Of a DNA stretch of 64,000 nt, positions 27,006-36,007 are shown in pieces. Under the pieces are notes generated by a model. That model ran no database searches and had not been told where the DNA came from. It saw only the letters and a program-made list of their open reading frames with translations. The position numbers and the translations under genes are program-made. Location of the stretch: NCBI GenBank assembly GCA_000597885.1, contig CP004371.1, positions 2,124,501 through 2,188,500 on the forward strand. The letters run 5' to 3'. The stretch's first letter is position 1, and each line of letters begins with the position of its first letter. The stretch is from Flammeovirgaceae bacterium 311 (GTDB lineage Bacteria > Bacteroidota > Bacteroidia > Cytophagales > Cyclobacteriaceae).

Positions 27006-27105
27006 CTTGTAGTATGTTTTTCCTTGTGCGTAATTCTCATAACTGCATCTACCTGCCACGGTAAGCTTTTGTTCTTAAAGCTGCTTTCACGGCTGGTTCT
27101 TTAGC

Positions 27106-27825
27106 TTAGTTGATTTGCATCTCCGTTTTTAATTTCTTTGCTTCTTTCAACAGCTCTGCATTACTATTTGCCGGTTGTCCGTCCGGGAGCAGCAGCGTAT
27201 CTTCAAATCCTATTCTGGTAGCATAGCCTTTTTCAAAAGCCAGGCGCAGCAGCTCCCAGCAGGTATTATCCACTCCGTGCAGTAACACAGGCAATCTATT
27301 CCCGCAGTCTTTCAGCAATGCTTCTATGGCCTGAACTGTCCTGACTGCTGATTCGGTCGTGTTTTCCTGCGGCTCAATGAGTATTCTTAAAAATTTAACA
27401 TCCAGGCTGCTGTTAACGAAGTTTTGGGCAGAGGCCAGCTTACTCAGGCCAGCTTCTACCTCAATGCCTTTTGATGCCACCAGCCTTGCAACCTGCTCAT
27501 AGCCCATTTCATCGAAATTGATAGATACAAAGTCGGGCAGCACACGCCAGGATTCTATAAGGGCCAGGCGTGCATCAAGATCAGGCTCGATCCATGCACC
27601 TGTACTGATTCCAATGGGTATGCTGCCTAAGCTTTGTTTCAGTTTGCTAACCTGTTCCTCTACCCATGCTGCCGCCAGCGTCTCCCGGCCTTTATCCCCT
27701 CTCACATGAAAATGAATACTTTCGGCACCTGCCTGCACGGCAGATACTGCCGCCTGAACGATCTCTGCAGTGGATTTCGGCACCTGCGCTGCGCTTCTGT
27801 TTCCATTTAAAGCAATTTGTATCAT
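27106..27825 (-). CDS. 3-keto-5-aminohexanoate cleavage (BKACE) family protein
   Basis: A 239-residue TIM-barrel protein with the signs of the BKACE family (PF05853): the zinc-binding HxH in IHFHVRG near residue 40, the IGISTGAW loop, the NFDEMG block, LLHGVDN and the RIGFEDT end motif. These enzymes condense a beta-keto acid with acetyl-CoA to give acetoacetate and a new CoA ester; the known member acts in lysine fermentation. This one is shorter than typical members (270-310 residues), and no other lysine-fermentation gene is in the window, so the substrate is open. It lies between an exported hydrolase and a cyclase-family hydrolase on the same strand. Confidence 0.8.
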   Translation of the reverse strand: MIQIALNGNRSAAQVPKSTAEIVQAAVSAVQAGAESIHFHVRGDKGRETLAAAWVEEQVSKLKQSLGSIPIGISTGAWIEPDLDARLALIESWRVLPDFVSINFDEMGYEQVARLVASKGIEVEAGLSKLASAQNFVNSSLDVKFLRILIEPQENTTESAVRTVQAIEALLKDCGNRLPVLLHGVDNTCWELLRLAFEKGYATRIGFEDTLLLPDGQPANSNAELLKEAKKLKTEMQIN

Positions 27826-27982
27826 TTATGTGCTGCTGGCTGCCACAAGCCGGCCTTGTTTACCTGAAGCATCTGCTTCCGGAGTCTTGGATTAAACCCC
27901 GCCGCTTCGATGGCAGTCTCTGTATTTTAATATAGAAAAATTAATTTACACCAGCACTGATAGAGCGGCATCTCAATTTTCA

Positions 27983-28678
27983 TCAACCTTCGAACACAGC
28001 AATTGCTCTTACCGGAGAACCCGTTCCTCCCCGGATTTTCAGGGGAAGACCAATAAAGCGAAAGCGCCCGCGGCCAATTAAGAGATGTAAATTGATCATG
28101 TTTTCATAATGGGTAAATCCAAGCTCTCCGCAAATGTGGTGCACTTCTTTGTTGCTAAGACCGGAAACACCGGGCGACATAGTCTCCACGCCAAAAGCAG
28201 CAACTCCACGTCCGCCTAACCAGCGAGCAGCAGCAGCACTAATACCCGGGCCATTACGCCAATTATCTCCCCCAAAAGCTTTTCTATAATGATCAGTATA
28301 TATTAGAACGGTATCACCCTCCCTGATCTGGAGGCCCGCTGTCGCACAGGCTTCTTCTATTTCAGATGGCTCAATCAGCTCTCTGAATGTCTTATGTGAG
28401 AAGTCTATACAAATCCCTTCTGTATAGAACATAGAAAGAGGCATGGTATCAATTGATTGCCCCCTGTTCTGGCGGGTCATGTGGCTTAGTGCATCTACAT
28501 GTGTTCCGGTATGCTCCCCCAGCTCCAGTTTATTCACGCTGGGCGAAACAGTAGCAGCATCTGTAATACCCTCCCATTCTTCGTGTGAGCTGTGCACGGT
28601 GATTGTTACTTCCGGAAGCCCTTTATAAACAGGCATTCCTGAAAAAATTTCCTGGCTTAGGTCTATGATCTCAAACAT
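27983..28678 (-). CDS. cyclase-family metal hydrolase (kynurenine formamidase-like)
   Basis: A 231-residue protein of the cyclase family (PF04199). The metal-binding HTGTHVDALSH motif is at about residues 56-66 and further ligands are expected in the C-terminal half (VHHICGELGF). Related enzymes hydrolyse N-formylkynurenine, isatin or other amides. Usual members have P in HxGTHxDxPxH; here Ala takes that place, a mild change. It is the first gene in genome order of the minus-strand group that includes the BKACE-like enzyme (157 bases on) and the hydrolase. No kynureninase or tryptophan dioxygenase gene is nearby, so the formamidase role is only a family guess. Confidence 0.82.
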   Translation of the reverse strand: MFEIIDLSQEIFSGMPVYKGLPEVTITVHSSHEEWEGITDAATVSPSVNKLELGEHTGTHVDALSHMTRQNRGQSIDTMPLSMFYTEGICIDFSHKTFRELIEPSEIEEACATAGLQIREGDTVLIYTDHYRKAFGGDNWRNGPGISAAAARWLGGRGVAAFGVETMSPGVSGLSNKEVHHICGELGFTHYENMINLHLLIGRGRFRFIGLPLKIRGGTGSPVRAIAVFEG

Positions 28679-28871
28679 CTGATAATATTTATTTTTATCG
28701 TCAGAATAAAAAATTTTTACCGGGCCAGGCTCTAGAAATATTTGGCACTAGGACCGCAGTGGCCGCTAAAGCAATATAGAATTTTATGTGTACAGCCAGC
28801 TGGCAGGCAAGCTGTTACAGCACCTTTGCAACCTATTGTTGGCTGCTGTACACCAGAATACCCCTGAGCTA

Positions 28872-28912
28872 AAAAAAGTGGCCCCGGAGCAGCATAATAC
28901 TTCCCCGGGGCC
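28872..28912 (-). terminator. terminator of the small membrane-protein gene
   Basis: Stem GGCCCCGG (28880-28887) with CCGGGGCC (28905-28912), followed on the minus strand by seven T (28872-28878). Confidence 0.75.
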
Positions 28913-28944
28913 TCCGTTCTAAGCAACTCTCCTGTAAAGGAAAA

Positions 28945-29133
28945 CTAGCTTAACCTGTGATTCTTTTCAAAGAATGGCAAATATCCTTTTTTAGGGGTAA
29001 AGTCAATTAAGTCCTCCCCAAATTCTACCCGCTGCAAGGTCCTGGTGGGCTTAGGCTTGCGGCTAGATGTGTACACAAACCATGATCCAGTAGCTGCAAC
29101 AGCACTGCCGATTAACACATAGAACAAAAACAT
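28945..29133 (-). CDS. small single-span membrane protein
   Basis: A 62-residue protein: a membrane segment at residues 1-20 (MFLFYVLIGSAVAATGSWFV), a basic stretch (SSRKPKPTR) that would stay in the cytoplasm, and a charged tail. I know no family for it. The case for a real gene is that a strong terminator lies 33 bases past its stop codon, and the hydrophobic-then-basic design is that of a membrane-anchored peptide. It is not linked to the neighbouring cyclase gene, which has its own start 266 bases further left on the same strand. Role unknown. Confidence 0.55.
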   Translation of the reverse strand: MFLFYVLIGSAVAATGSWFVYTSSRKPKPTRTLQRVEFGEDLIDFTPKKGYLPFFEKNHRLS

Positions 29134-29413
29134 AGTGATGCTTTTTTTAATGAACTCCTCCGAATTACCTGAATCTGCCTCCCCCTTAATCAGGTAACCG
29201 CTGCCTGCCCGGTTAACTGCTGGCTGTGCTTAACTTTTATAAGGGAGATTGGATGTTGATGATGCGAATGTACAAGATAGTTACCTAATCCCATCACATA
29301 GATAAAAATATTCTTTTGCATACTGGCCACTATTCATATTAGCTCATGATCAGGCGTTTGTACTGAAATTAATTCTCCGTGAATCCAGTTATTTGATAAA
29401 GGTATTTTTGGTG

Positions 29414-29692
29414 ATGGATTTGCAGATTCTGGTGTATTTCAAACCTGCTGATGGTTCAAGGTTCAACTTTTTTGTGAGTGATCGTGAAGGCATTGTTGAA
29501 GTAGCCAATGCGATAACAGCCTACATGAGCATCAAAAATGTAATGAGGCTTCTACCCCACATCCCTATTGAATATGCATGGGGCTCCTTTGTGGTGAAGG
29601 GCAATCACGACTGCATAAAACTCCTGACTCACCTTTACTATAAGGACCTGATCAAACCCGAAGATGCCAGGCGGCTTGAATGTATGTGGTGA
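29414..29692 (+). CDS. small protein of unknown function
   Basis: A 92-residue frame starting at ATG 29414 (MDLQILVYFKPADGSRFNFFV); a TTG seven codons earlier is also in frame. It alternates short beta-like stretches and helices with no signal peptide or membrane segment, and carries two cysteines near the end (CIKL, LECMW). I recognise no family. Base use is like that of its neighbours, and the DNA just past the stop codon can fold into a small AGTACT/AGTACT hairpin (about 29696-29721) without a T-run. Considered likely but not certain to be expressed. Confidence 0.45.
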   Translation: MDLQILVYFKPADGSRFNFFVSDREGIVEVANAITAYMSIKNVMRLLPHIPIEYAWGSFVVKGNHDCIKLLTHLYYKDLIKPEDARRLECMW

Positions 29693-29976
29693 TAAAGCAG
29701 TACTCAATTACCGCAGTACTTTATGATTACTCACCCCATCCGAATCCCAAAGCTTACTATACTCCATTAAGTCTTCTGCTGTTGCCATGCTATTCAGTTA
29801 AAGGATACATTTTGCTTAATATGTATATAACTATGTATAGTAACGGTAATAAAAATACCAGCGGCTGAGGCAAATGGCCAGGTTACTGTCCGCCTACATT
29901 AAGATATTAAATAGCAGCTAAATTTGCTACTCCAGCTAACCAGCCGTTGATATTTTTTGGGGTTATGCTCCGTGTT

Positions 29977-30925
29977 TTAACTTTTAAAAGTTGAGATATC
30001 TTCAACAGTTTTCCAATTATTTGGATAGTATATTATTTTGCCTGAATAATTGAATCTCTGCAATAAAATTATTTGCAATCCAAGAATTGCTGGCTCTAAA
30101 ATATTCAACGCCTCAACCCCTTTTAAATCGAATCTACCCGTGTGAGCGACTTTATCTCTCAAGCTTTTTAAAGCTCTAAAATCCAGGTTAATTTTGTCAC
30201 AATTTAACTCTTCTTGGTCTGCAAGATTCTTTAATTTTGATAAAAGTTTCTCTTGGTTGATTGCACTTGTGATTTTGCTTCCTAATTCACCATTATTGTC
30301 AAATTCTTTGTTGCCAGCCTTTTTTCTCCACTCAGCATAAACTTTTGTAATTTCCTTTTTTAAATCTAGAAGCGGTTTGGCAATAGCCCCTTCAATTTTT
30401 AAGAAATCTGTAAGCGACTCCCAAGCTTGGGCAATTCTTAAGGCTCTATCCTCTATGAACCCACTACAAGATTGGTTCAGGTAATCTATAATAATATAAT
30501 ACCTATCCTGCTGCTCCTCATTCATACTAAACCAAACAGGTAAGGTTTCTTCTAGGTATTTTTCCAATTCAAACTCTGGAATTATTTGTCTTCCATGATT
30601 TGTGTTCTTTACCGTTCGCTTCTCTACCTTTTCTGACTTACTCTGAAAATTAAAAGAAAAGCGGTCAAAAGTTATCGTTTTACCTAAAGCCAACGAAACT
30701 AGATTTTTTACTCCAATTGCTAATCTTAATAGGTCATCTTTATCCTTTGAATTTGAAATTTTTAATAGCCCAGTTTCTTCCAGTATATCAATTTGATTTC
30801 TTGAGATTTTGAGTTTCTCAATATTTTCTTCAAGAGGTACAATTTCAAGCTCCTGTTTCTCAAAAAAGGTTTTCAGATTAACCATAAATGGCAACCCTTT
30901 TAAATAAAAATATGTACCATTTACC
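29977..30925 (-). other. AT-rich foreign-looking segment carrying the HEPN part
   Basis: From about 30925 down to the stop at 29977 the base composition is visibly richer in A and T than the receptor part, and codons such as AAA, ATT and TTA dominate. The switch falls right where receptor homology ends. No transposase, terminal repeat or integrase was seen at the borders, so how it arrived is unknown. Confidence 0.6.
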
Positions 30926-33066
30926 TCTACACTAAAGCCCTTGGGCAGAGTTAGCTTGTGCTGCGACTGCAGATAGCCGCTTAGCCTGCTGTTGTCTACT
31001 GCATAGCCCTCCAGCGAAGCTTTGTACACACTATAGGAAAGTACACCCGTGTTGTTGACTGTCCACCAGCGGGCAATTTTAAGAGGTGCCAGCATTCTTA
31101 AAGTGGTCTGGTGGCTTTTATTGAGGTTCACCAGCCTGAAGGTGGTAGACTTGGTTTCGGCATCCTGAAAAGGCACCTGAATGATGTGATCATCTTTAAG
31201 TGTATAGTTAAGACTTAGCTGATAATCCTGGTGCAGGATCTGGTTAAGCTCAAACATATGCGAATATTCTGGCTGGAGCATAGGGTTGCCCTGAATGGAG
31301 GTGTACGGATCGATGTACAGCACGTAAGGATTGAGGCTGCCATACGAAGGCCTGTTGATGCGGCGACTGTAACTGTAAGTGATTTGGTAGTTGCTGTCGA
31401 CCTGCTGACTAAGTACTATACTGGGAAAGAAATCCAGGTAACGGCGGGGCGTTTTCTGCTCCAGGTTTATGGAATAGCCCTCTGCAAGTGTTTGTTCAGC
31501 CCGCAGGCCTGTCTGTGCCTTAAAGCTTCTGCTAAGTTTGTAATGTCCCATCAGGTAGCCTGCTAAAATAGATTCTTCGTACTGGAAAAGGTTGCTCCTG
31601 TCTATACCACCGGGGAGCTGGCTGCCGGGAGCCGCCCATACCCTGAAGTTATTGTCGCTCAGCACATGGCTGCCTTTGATGCCTGCCTCCCACTTTGTGC
31701 CATTGCTGTAATTTTTATTGTAGTCTGCCTTCAGGGAGTAAATATTAAACTGCACCGGATTGGTAGAATTGAAGTATTCATCGGGTCTGTTGCTGCTCAC
31801 CCCTGCAAAAAAGTGGTTGCTAAACTGGCTGATGTTGTTGAAGGCAACCTGGGTATAATCGGCATCCAGGCCAAAAGTGCTGCCCAGGCTATCTAAGGTA
31901 CCCATGTAGTGCAGGTTGAGCCCCCGCTGCCTGAAAGGTCTGTCGGTAGCCTCCTGTGCGGCGTAGCTAAAATCATCTGCGGTTGTGGAGAGCACATCTG
32001 CCCGGGCTAAGGAGGTCCGGTCGGCCCAGTTTTGATTCCATTTCCCGCTGATGCCAATGCTGTGTTTTTGCTTTAGTTCATAATCCAGGGCTGCTCTGGC
32101 GGAGAGAGAGTTGGTATGGTAGTAGCGGTTGGTGTGCTGGTCGATTATCGTAGTGCCCTCGCTCCTTTCAATGCGGCGGTAGAGGATGTGCTCAATATCA
32201 CGCTGGTTGCTGCGGTAATCCAGGCTGCTCATGCCCGACCAAATTCCCTGCTTATGGTTCAGGCTTGCGCCGCCAAAGGAAGAAAGCCTGCTGTTGTATT
32301 CGCTGCCTGCACTAAGGCTGCCAAAGGTACCGCGCATGCTGTTTTTCTTCAGCCTGATGTTAATGATCCCGCCGGTTCCCTGCGCATCATAGCGGGCAGA
32401 AGGGTTGCTGATTAGCTCAATACTCTTGACACCCTCTGCCGGCAGGTCTGCCAGAAACTGCTGCAGCTCAGCGGCAGAGAGATAGGTTGGCTTACCATCG
32501 ATCATTACCGTAGTGCCCTGGCGGCCATTCAGAGAAATATTTCCATCTGAATCTACCAGCACACCAGGCGAACGGCTGATCACGTCCAGGGCAGTACCGC
32601 CTGTAGCCAGAGGCGAGCTTTCCACATCTACCACCAGCTTATCGGCTTCTACCATGATGGTTGATTTAGCGGCCACTACCTCTACCGCATTAAGCTGCTC
32701 CACCGCCTCCTGCATGCTGATCACACCCAAATCTTTGGTATAGGGCAGCTGTCCTACCCTAAAAACTGGCAGCGTATGATCGGTAAAGCCAATGGCGGTA
32801 ATTCGTATGGTGTAGCTGCCGGTTTGCTGAATGGGCAGAGAGAAAGATCCATCATTTGCGCTGACGACACCTGTTACCAGCTCCTGTTCTTTAAACAGAA
32901 CTACATTGGCAAAAGGCAGCGGTTGTGAGGCGCCATCAATTAGTTTGCCCTGCACAGCGGAAGAGGAGGTGCTTTGTGCCTGCCCTTCAAAAGGCATGAG
33001 CAGTAAGTTTAAAAGTAAGAGCAGACTTAATTTAATGGAAAGCTGAAAAAAAGGTGTCATAGCCAT
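29977..33066 (-). CDS. TonB-dependent receptor fused in frame to a HEPN (ApeA-like) segment
   Basis: One open frame of 1029 residues with two parts. Residues 1-720: signal peptide (1-30), a carboxypeptidase-regulatory-like beta-sandwich (about 36-120), a TonB plug (about 140-235, LNGRQGTTVMIDGKP) and most of an OMP_b-brl_3 barrel. Near HKLTLPKGFSVEVNGTY the barrel stops about 80-100 residues short of its normal end. From about residue 722 the protein becomes Lys/Glu/Asn-rich and the DNA turns AT-rich; this part looks like the C-terminal two thirds of an ApeA/HEPN protein, with VAH-type motif RDKVAH (Arg970 to His975), the RX4H signature of HEPN ribonucleases, and a LQIILLQRFNYSGKI end helix. 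The chimera should not make a closed barrel, because the final strand is absent. An internal ATG at 30885 with AAAGGG before it could yield the HEPN part alone (302 residues). Confidence 0.8.
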   Translation of the reverse strand: MAMTPFFQLSIKLSLLLLLNLLLMPFEGQAQSTSSSAVQGKLIDGASQPLPFANVVLFKEQELVTGVVSANDGSFSLPIQQTGSYTIRITAIGFTDHTLPVFRVGQLPYTKDLGVISMQEAVEQLNAVEVVAAKSTIMVEADKLVVDVESSPLATGGTALDVISRSPGVLVDSDGNISLNGRQGTTVMIDGKPTYLSAAELQQFLADLPAEGVKSIELISNPSARYDAQGTGGIINIRLKKNSMRGTFGSLSAGSEYNSRLSSFGGASLNHKQGIWSGMSSLDYRSNQRDIEHILYRRIERSEGTTIIDQHTNRYYHTNSLSARAALDYELKQKHSIGISGKWNQNWADRTSLARADVLSTTADDFSYAAQEATDRPFRQRGLNLHYMGTLDSLGSTFGLDADYTQVAFNNISQFSNHFFAGVSSNRPDEYFNSTNPVQFNIYSLKADYNKNYSNGTKWEAGIKGSHVLSDNNFRVWAAPGSQLPGGIDRSNLFQYEESILAGYLMGHYKLSRSFKAQTGLRAEQTLAEGYSINLEQKTPRRYLDFFPSIVLSQQVDSNYQITYSYSRRINRPSYGSLNPYVLYIDPYTSIQGNPMLQPEYSHMFELNQILHQDYQLSLNYTLKDDHIIQVPFQDAETKSTTFRLVNLNKSHQTTLRMLAPLKIARWWTVNNTGVLSYSVYKASLEGYAVDNSRLSGYLQSQHKLTLPKGFSVEVNGTYFYLKGLPFMVNLKTFFEKQELEIVPLEENIEKLKISRNQIDILEETGLLKISNSKDKDDLLRLAIGVKNLVSLALGKTITFDRFSFNFQSKSEKVEKRTVKNTNHGRQIIPEFELEKYLEETLPVWFSMNEEQQDRYYIIIDYLNQSCSGFIEDRALRIAQAWESLTDFLKIEGAIAKPLLDLKKEITKVYAEWRKKAGNKEFDNNGELGSKITSAINQEKLLSKLKNLADQEELNCDKINLDFRALKSLRDKVAHTGRFDLKGVEALNILEPAILGLQIILLQRFNYSGKIIYYPNNWKTVEDISTFKS

Positions 33067-33398
33067 CGGCGTTTTGGTTTTTTGCGCTGTTGATGGCTCA
33101 AAATTGGGAAGGTGCCCACACCTTTAAAAACAGATTGCACCCAACTGCCAGCTGGATGTAGTGAACTGCAGAAATAGTGCGGCAAATATTTTTCAGCAGG
33201 TAAAAATCAGCAGTAAAAGGGCTGTTTTGGATAGATTTAGTCCCTTTTTAGGGCATTTGAGAGGGAAAGGGGTAATGGCTCATCGGTTTACTACACAAAT
33301 TTTACAGTTCACTACAACCATGCTGCAACTGATTACCTTCCGTTTTTATACCGGGCTGAAGCATTGCAACTTTAGGGCAGAAATAAAATACTACCGAT

Positions 33399-34856
33399 AT
33401 GTACACACCTATCACTTGCTACTCCCTTACCCTGCGGCTGCTGCTTGGCATCTGCTTAGGCTTTGTTCTCCTGATATCTGCCGCACAGGCACAGGAAACA
33501 CATCATGTAGAGGTATACAGCTCTACTAAAGAATCATCTACCCAGATGAAGATCAGGAACGACAACGAAAGCCTGAACATTGAAATTGACGGTACCATTA
33601 TCATAGCCCCGGACGACCGAAGTATTTCCTCTATCAGTGAGGGGGGCTTTCTGAAGATCAAAAAGACCACCTTTGGCAACACCCGTGAGCTGTTCATCAA
33701 AAATACAGGCGGCACCCTTAGCCATGAATATAAAGAAGGTGGCCGCATCGTACCCTTCGAGCCTGCCGGCAGGGCTTGGTTAACAGACATACTGCCTGAG
33801 ATGCTGCGCAGCACCACCATTGGCGCAGAAAGCAGGGTGGATCGCTTCTATCAAAGAGGAGGTGTGAAAGGGGTGCTCAACGAGATCGGCAACCTGAAAA
33901 GCGAGCATGTAAAGGCCCGGTATGCCGAACTGCTGCTTAAGAAAGACATCAAGGAAAGTGAGGTACCTGCACTGATAGAAGCCATTGGCAAGCATGTTTC
34001 TTCTGATTTTTACCGCTACGAGATCTTTAAGAACAACAGCAGTAAGCTGCTGGCTGATAATAAGAACATGGGACTCTATCTGAGCGCCATCAAAACCGTA
34101 GGATCCGATCATTACAAAACCGAGCTGGTAAAGCTGGCATTTAGCCGAAACCTGCCGGCCCAGTACAACAGCCAGGCCCTGCAGCTGATTGGCAGCATTA
34201 ACAGTGATCATTATAAATCTGAGGTTCTGAAACGGATGATCAAAAACAACACCCTCACCGATGATCAGCTGGAATTTCTGCTTGGGGATCTGCTTCGCAC
34301 CGTTAACTCCGACCACTACCGTACAGAAACCGTTTCGCTGGTACTGAATACCCAGAAAGAGCTTAGCCCCGCAGGCATCAATCATGTGATCAGCAGCATT
34401 AATCAGACGAGTTCTGCCCACTATGCCACCGAAAGCCTGAAAAAACTGGTTAGCACCCATAACCTTAGCAACCAAAACTACGAAGCCCTCTTCAGCACAC
34501 TTAATAAGCTGCAGTCAGATCATTATAAATCGGAATTTATGCGCATGCTGGTGAAAGATCCTGCATTCGACAAACATTTTGACCTTTACCTGAAGGAGAG
34601 CCAGAATATGAGGAGCGATCATAACCGCAGTGAGGTATTAAGAGCTGCTTTGGATAGAGGCAGTTTAAGTGACGATCAGCTGGCAAAACTGGCCACCAGC
34701 GCTGCCAGCATACAGAGCGACCACAACAAATCAGAGGTGCTGCTGAAAGTATGCAGGAGCAGCAACAGCGAAAAAGTGAAAAAGGCTGTTCAGGAAGCTG
34801 CCAGGTCTATTAACTCCACCCATAGCTATGGTAGTGTTATGAAATGCGCACAGTGA
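33399..34856 (+). CDS. exported protein with about ten 34-residue SDHYKSE repeats
   Basis: A 485-residue protein with a signal peptide (about 1-31, ending AAQA). A beta-rich head (about 45-130, IDGTIIIAPDD, SEGGFLKIKK) leads into WLTDILPEMLRSTTIGAESRV and GGVKGVLNEIG. Then come about ten helical-hairpin units of 33-35 residues, each beginning S(D/E)H(Y/N)(K/R)(S/T)E: the clearest lie at roughly residues 235-470. The head and repeats are what I recall at the C-terminus of M56 (BlaR1-type) sensor peptidases of this phylum, but no HExxH protease or membrane domain is present, so this is a free-standing export form. It lies 104 bases ahead of a two-component operon on the same strand. Function unknown; a periplasmic ligand- or protein-binding role is plausible. 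Confidence 0.75.
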   Translation: MYTPITCYSLTLRLLLGICLGFVLLISAAQAQETHHVEVYSSTKESSTQMKIRNDNESLNIEIDGTIIIAPDDRSISSISEGGFLKIKKTTFGNTRELFIKNTGGTLSHEYKEGGRIVPFEPAGRAWLTDILPEMLRSTTIGAESRVDRFYQRGGVKGVLNEIGNLKSEHVKARYAELLLKKDIKESEVPALIEAIGKHVSSDFYRYEIFKNNSSKLLADNKNMGLYLSAIKTVGSDHYKTELVKLAFSRNLPAQYNSQALQLIGSINSDHYKSEVLKRMIKNNTLTDDQLEFLLGDLLRTVNSDHYRTETVSLVLNTQKELSPAGINHVISSINQTSSAHYATESLKKLVSTHNLSNQNYEALFSTLNKLQSDHYKSEFMRMLVKDPAFDKHFDLYLKESQNMRSDHNRSEVLRAALDRGSLSDDQLAKLATSAASIQSDHNKSEVLLKVCRSSNSEKVKKAVQEAARSINSTHSYGSVMKCAQ

Positions 34857-34960
34857 TTATGAGTGCTGAAAACTCTTCATCTTTATGATTATATTAGCAT
34901 AAGGCAGGGCAATTTACCCTCCCGTATCTTATGCAGCCCCTAACGCCTCCCCTCTTTCTC

Positions 34961-36007
34961 ATGAAAAAAGTTGTGCCTTTTCTGGGCGTATTTACAGCCA
35001 TCCTGGGACTCTTTCTGTACCTGCTCTACAGCCTGGGCGGCAGGCTAAGCCTTTTCACTGCCCTCTCGGCAAAGGCAGGCTGGGTATTACTTACAGCGGC
35101 AGCCAGCAGTGTGGTGGTGCTGCTTGCCTATGAGGGACTGATCAGGCGTATTGCCTGGCGGCATTTTCCGGGACTGCGCTTTGCGCTATCCTGGCTGCTG
35201 CTTTGGGCTACCGGCATCGGTGCTGTATGGCTGCTTAGTGTGGTGCTGCAGGAGGTGATAATGACGACCGGCCTCTACCAGCCCGATAACCTGAAGGTCT
35301 TTCGCTTAACGGGCGCTATTGTCAGCCTGCTCATGAGCCTGCTGTTTACGCTCATTGACTTCTCCTGGTATGCCTATTACCGCTATGCGGCAGAAACCCT
35401 TGCCCGCACACAAGCCCACCGCCGCCAGAAAGAGCTGCAGTTTGATGTACTGCGGGCACAGCTAACTCCCCATTACCTGTTCAACTCCCTCAACACCGCC
35501 TCCAACCTAATCAGCTACGACAGTGCCGGTGCCGAAATCTACCTGCGGAAGCTGGCCCATAACATTCAGTACCTGATGGCCAAACCCAATGAAGTATTGA
35601 GCAGCCTGCAGCAGGAGCTGGAAGTGGTAGACAGCTTTTTTCACCTCATGCAGGTGCGCTTTGGCGACAGGATTAAACTGGAGAAACAGGTTGAGCCCAA
35701 ATGCCTGCAGCATAAGATCCCCACCCTTGCCCTGCAGCTCCTGGTAGAAAATGCCCTCAAACACAATGTGGCCAGCACTAACACGCCTGTGCTGATCAAA
35801 ATTCGGGCCGACAGCGAAGGGATAGCGGTCGAAAACAATATAACGCGCCCTCCACAGGATCTTAAATCTGGTAAGGTGGGCCTGCGTAACCTGCAGGAAC
35901 GTTACCAGCATCTGTCTGCCAAAAATCCAGTAGTGGCGCAGAGCGCCGAAAGTTTTAAAGTGCAGCTGCCCTACATTTCCCACAGAAAAAAGGAGGCCTA
36001 TGTATAG
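34961..36007 (+). CDS. LytS-type sensor histidine kinase
   Basis: A 348-residue protein: four membrane segments (about 5-24, 38-58, 70-95, 115-140), a short coiled linker, then a His_kinase domain with the phospho-acceptor in QLTPHYLFNSLNT (His171) and the N-box LLVENALKHN. The G-box region (GKVGLRNLQERY) is also present, so the ATP-binding part looks complete. It should phosphorylate the LytTR regulator encoded 1.1 kb downstream. The ATG at 34961 was chosen because it starts the first membrane helix; an in-frame ATG ten codons earlier is possible. It overlaps the next gene by 8 bases, which shows strong translational coupling. Confidence 0.88.
   Translation: MKKVVPFLGVFTAILGLFLYLLYSLGGRLSLFTALSAKAGWVLLTAAASSVVVLLAYEGLIRRIAWRHFPGLRFALSWLLLWATGIGAVWLLSVVLQEVIMTTGLYQPDNLKVFRLTGAIVSLLMSLLFTLIDFSWYAYYRYAAETLARTQAHRRQKELQFDVLRAQLTPHYLFNSLNTASNLISYDSAGAEIYLRKLAHNIQYLMAKPNEVLSSLQQELEVVDSFFHLMQVRFGDRIKLEKQVEPKCLQHKIPTLALQLLVENALKHNVASTNTPVLIKIRADSEGIAVENNITRPPQDLKSGKVGLRNLQERYQHLSAKNPVVAQSAESFKVQLPYISHRKKEAYV

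Noticed and set aside
28732-28926. Minus-strand frame of 64 codons
   Set aside because: It contains the terminator stem of the adjacent small gene and has unlikely composition.
29977-30925. Mobile element as source of the HEPN segment
   Set aside because: No transposase, integrase, terminal repeat or target duplication was found at either border, so only AT-rich foreign-looking DNA is claimed.
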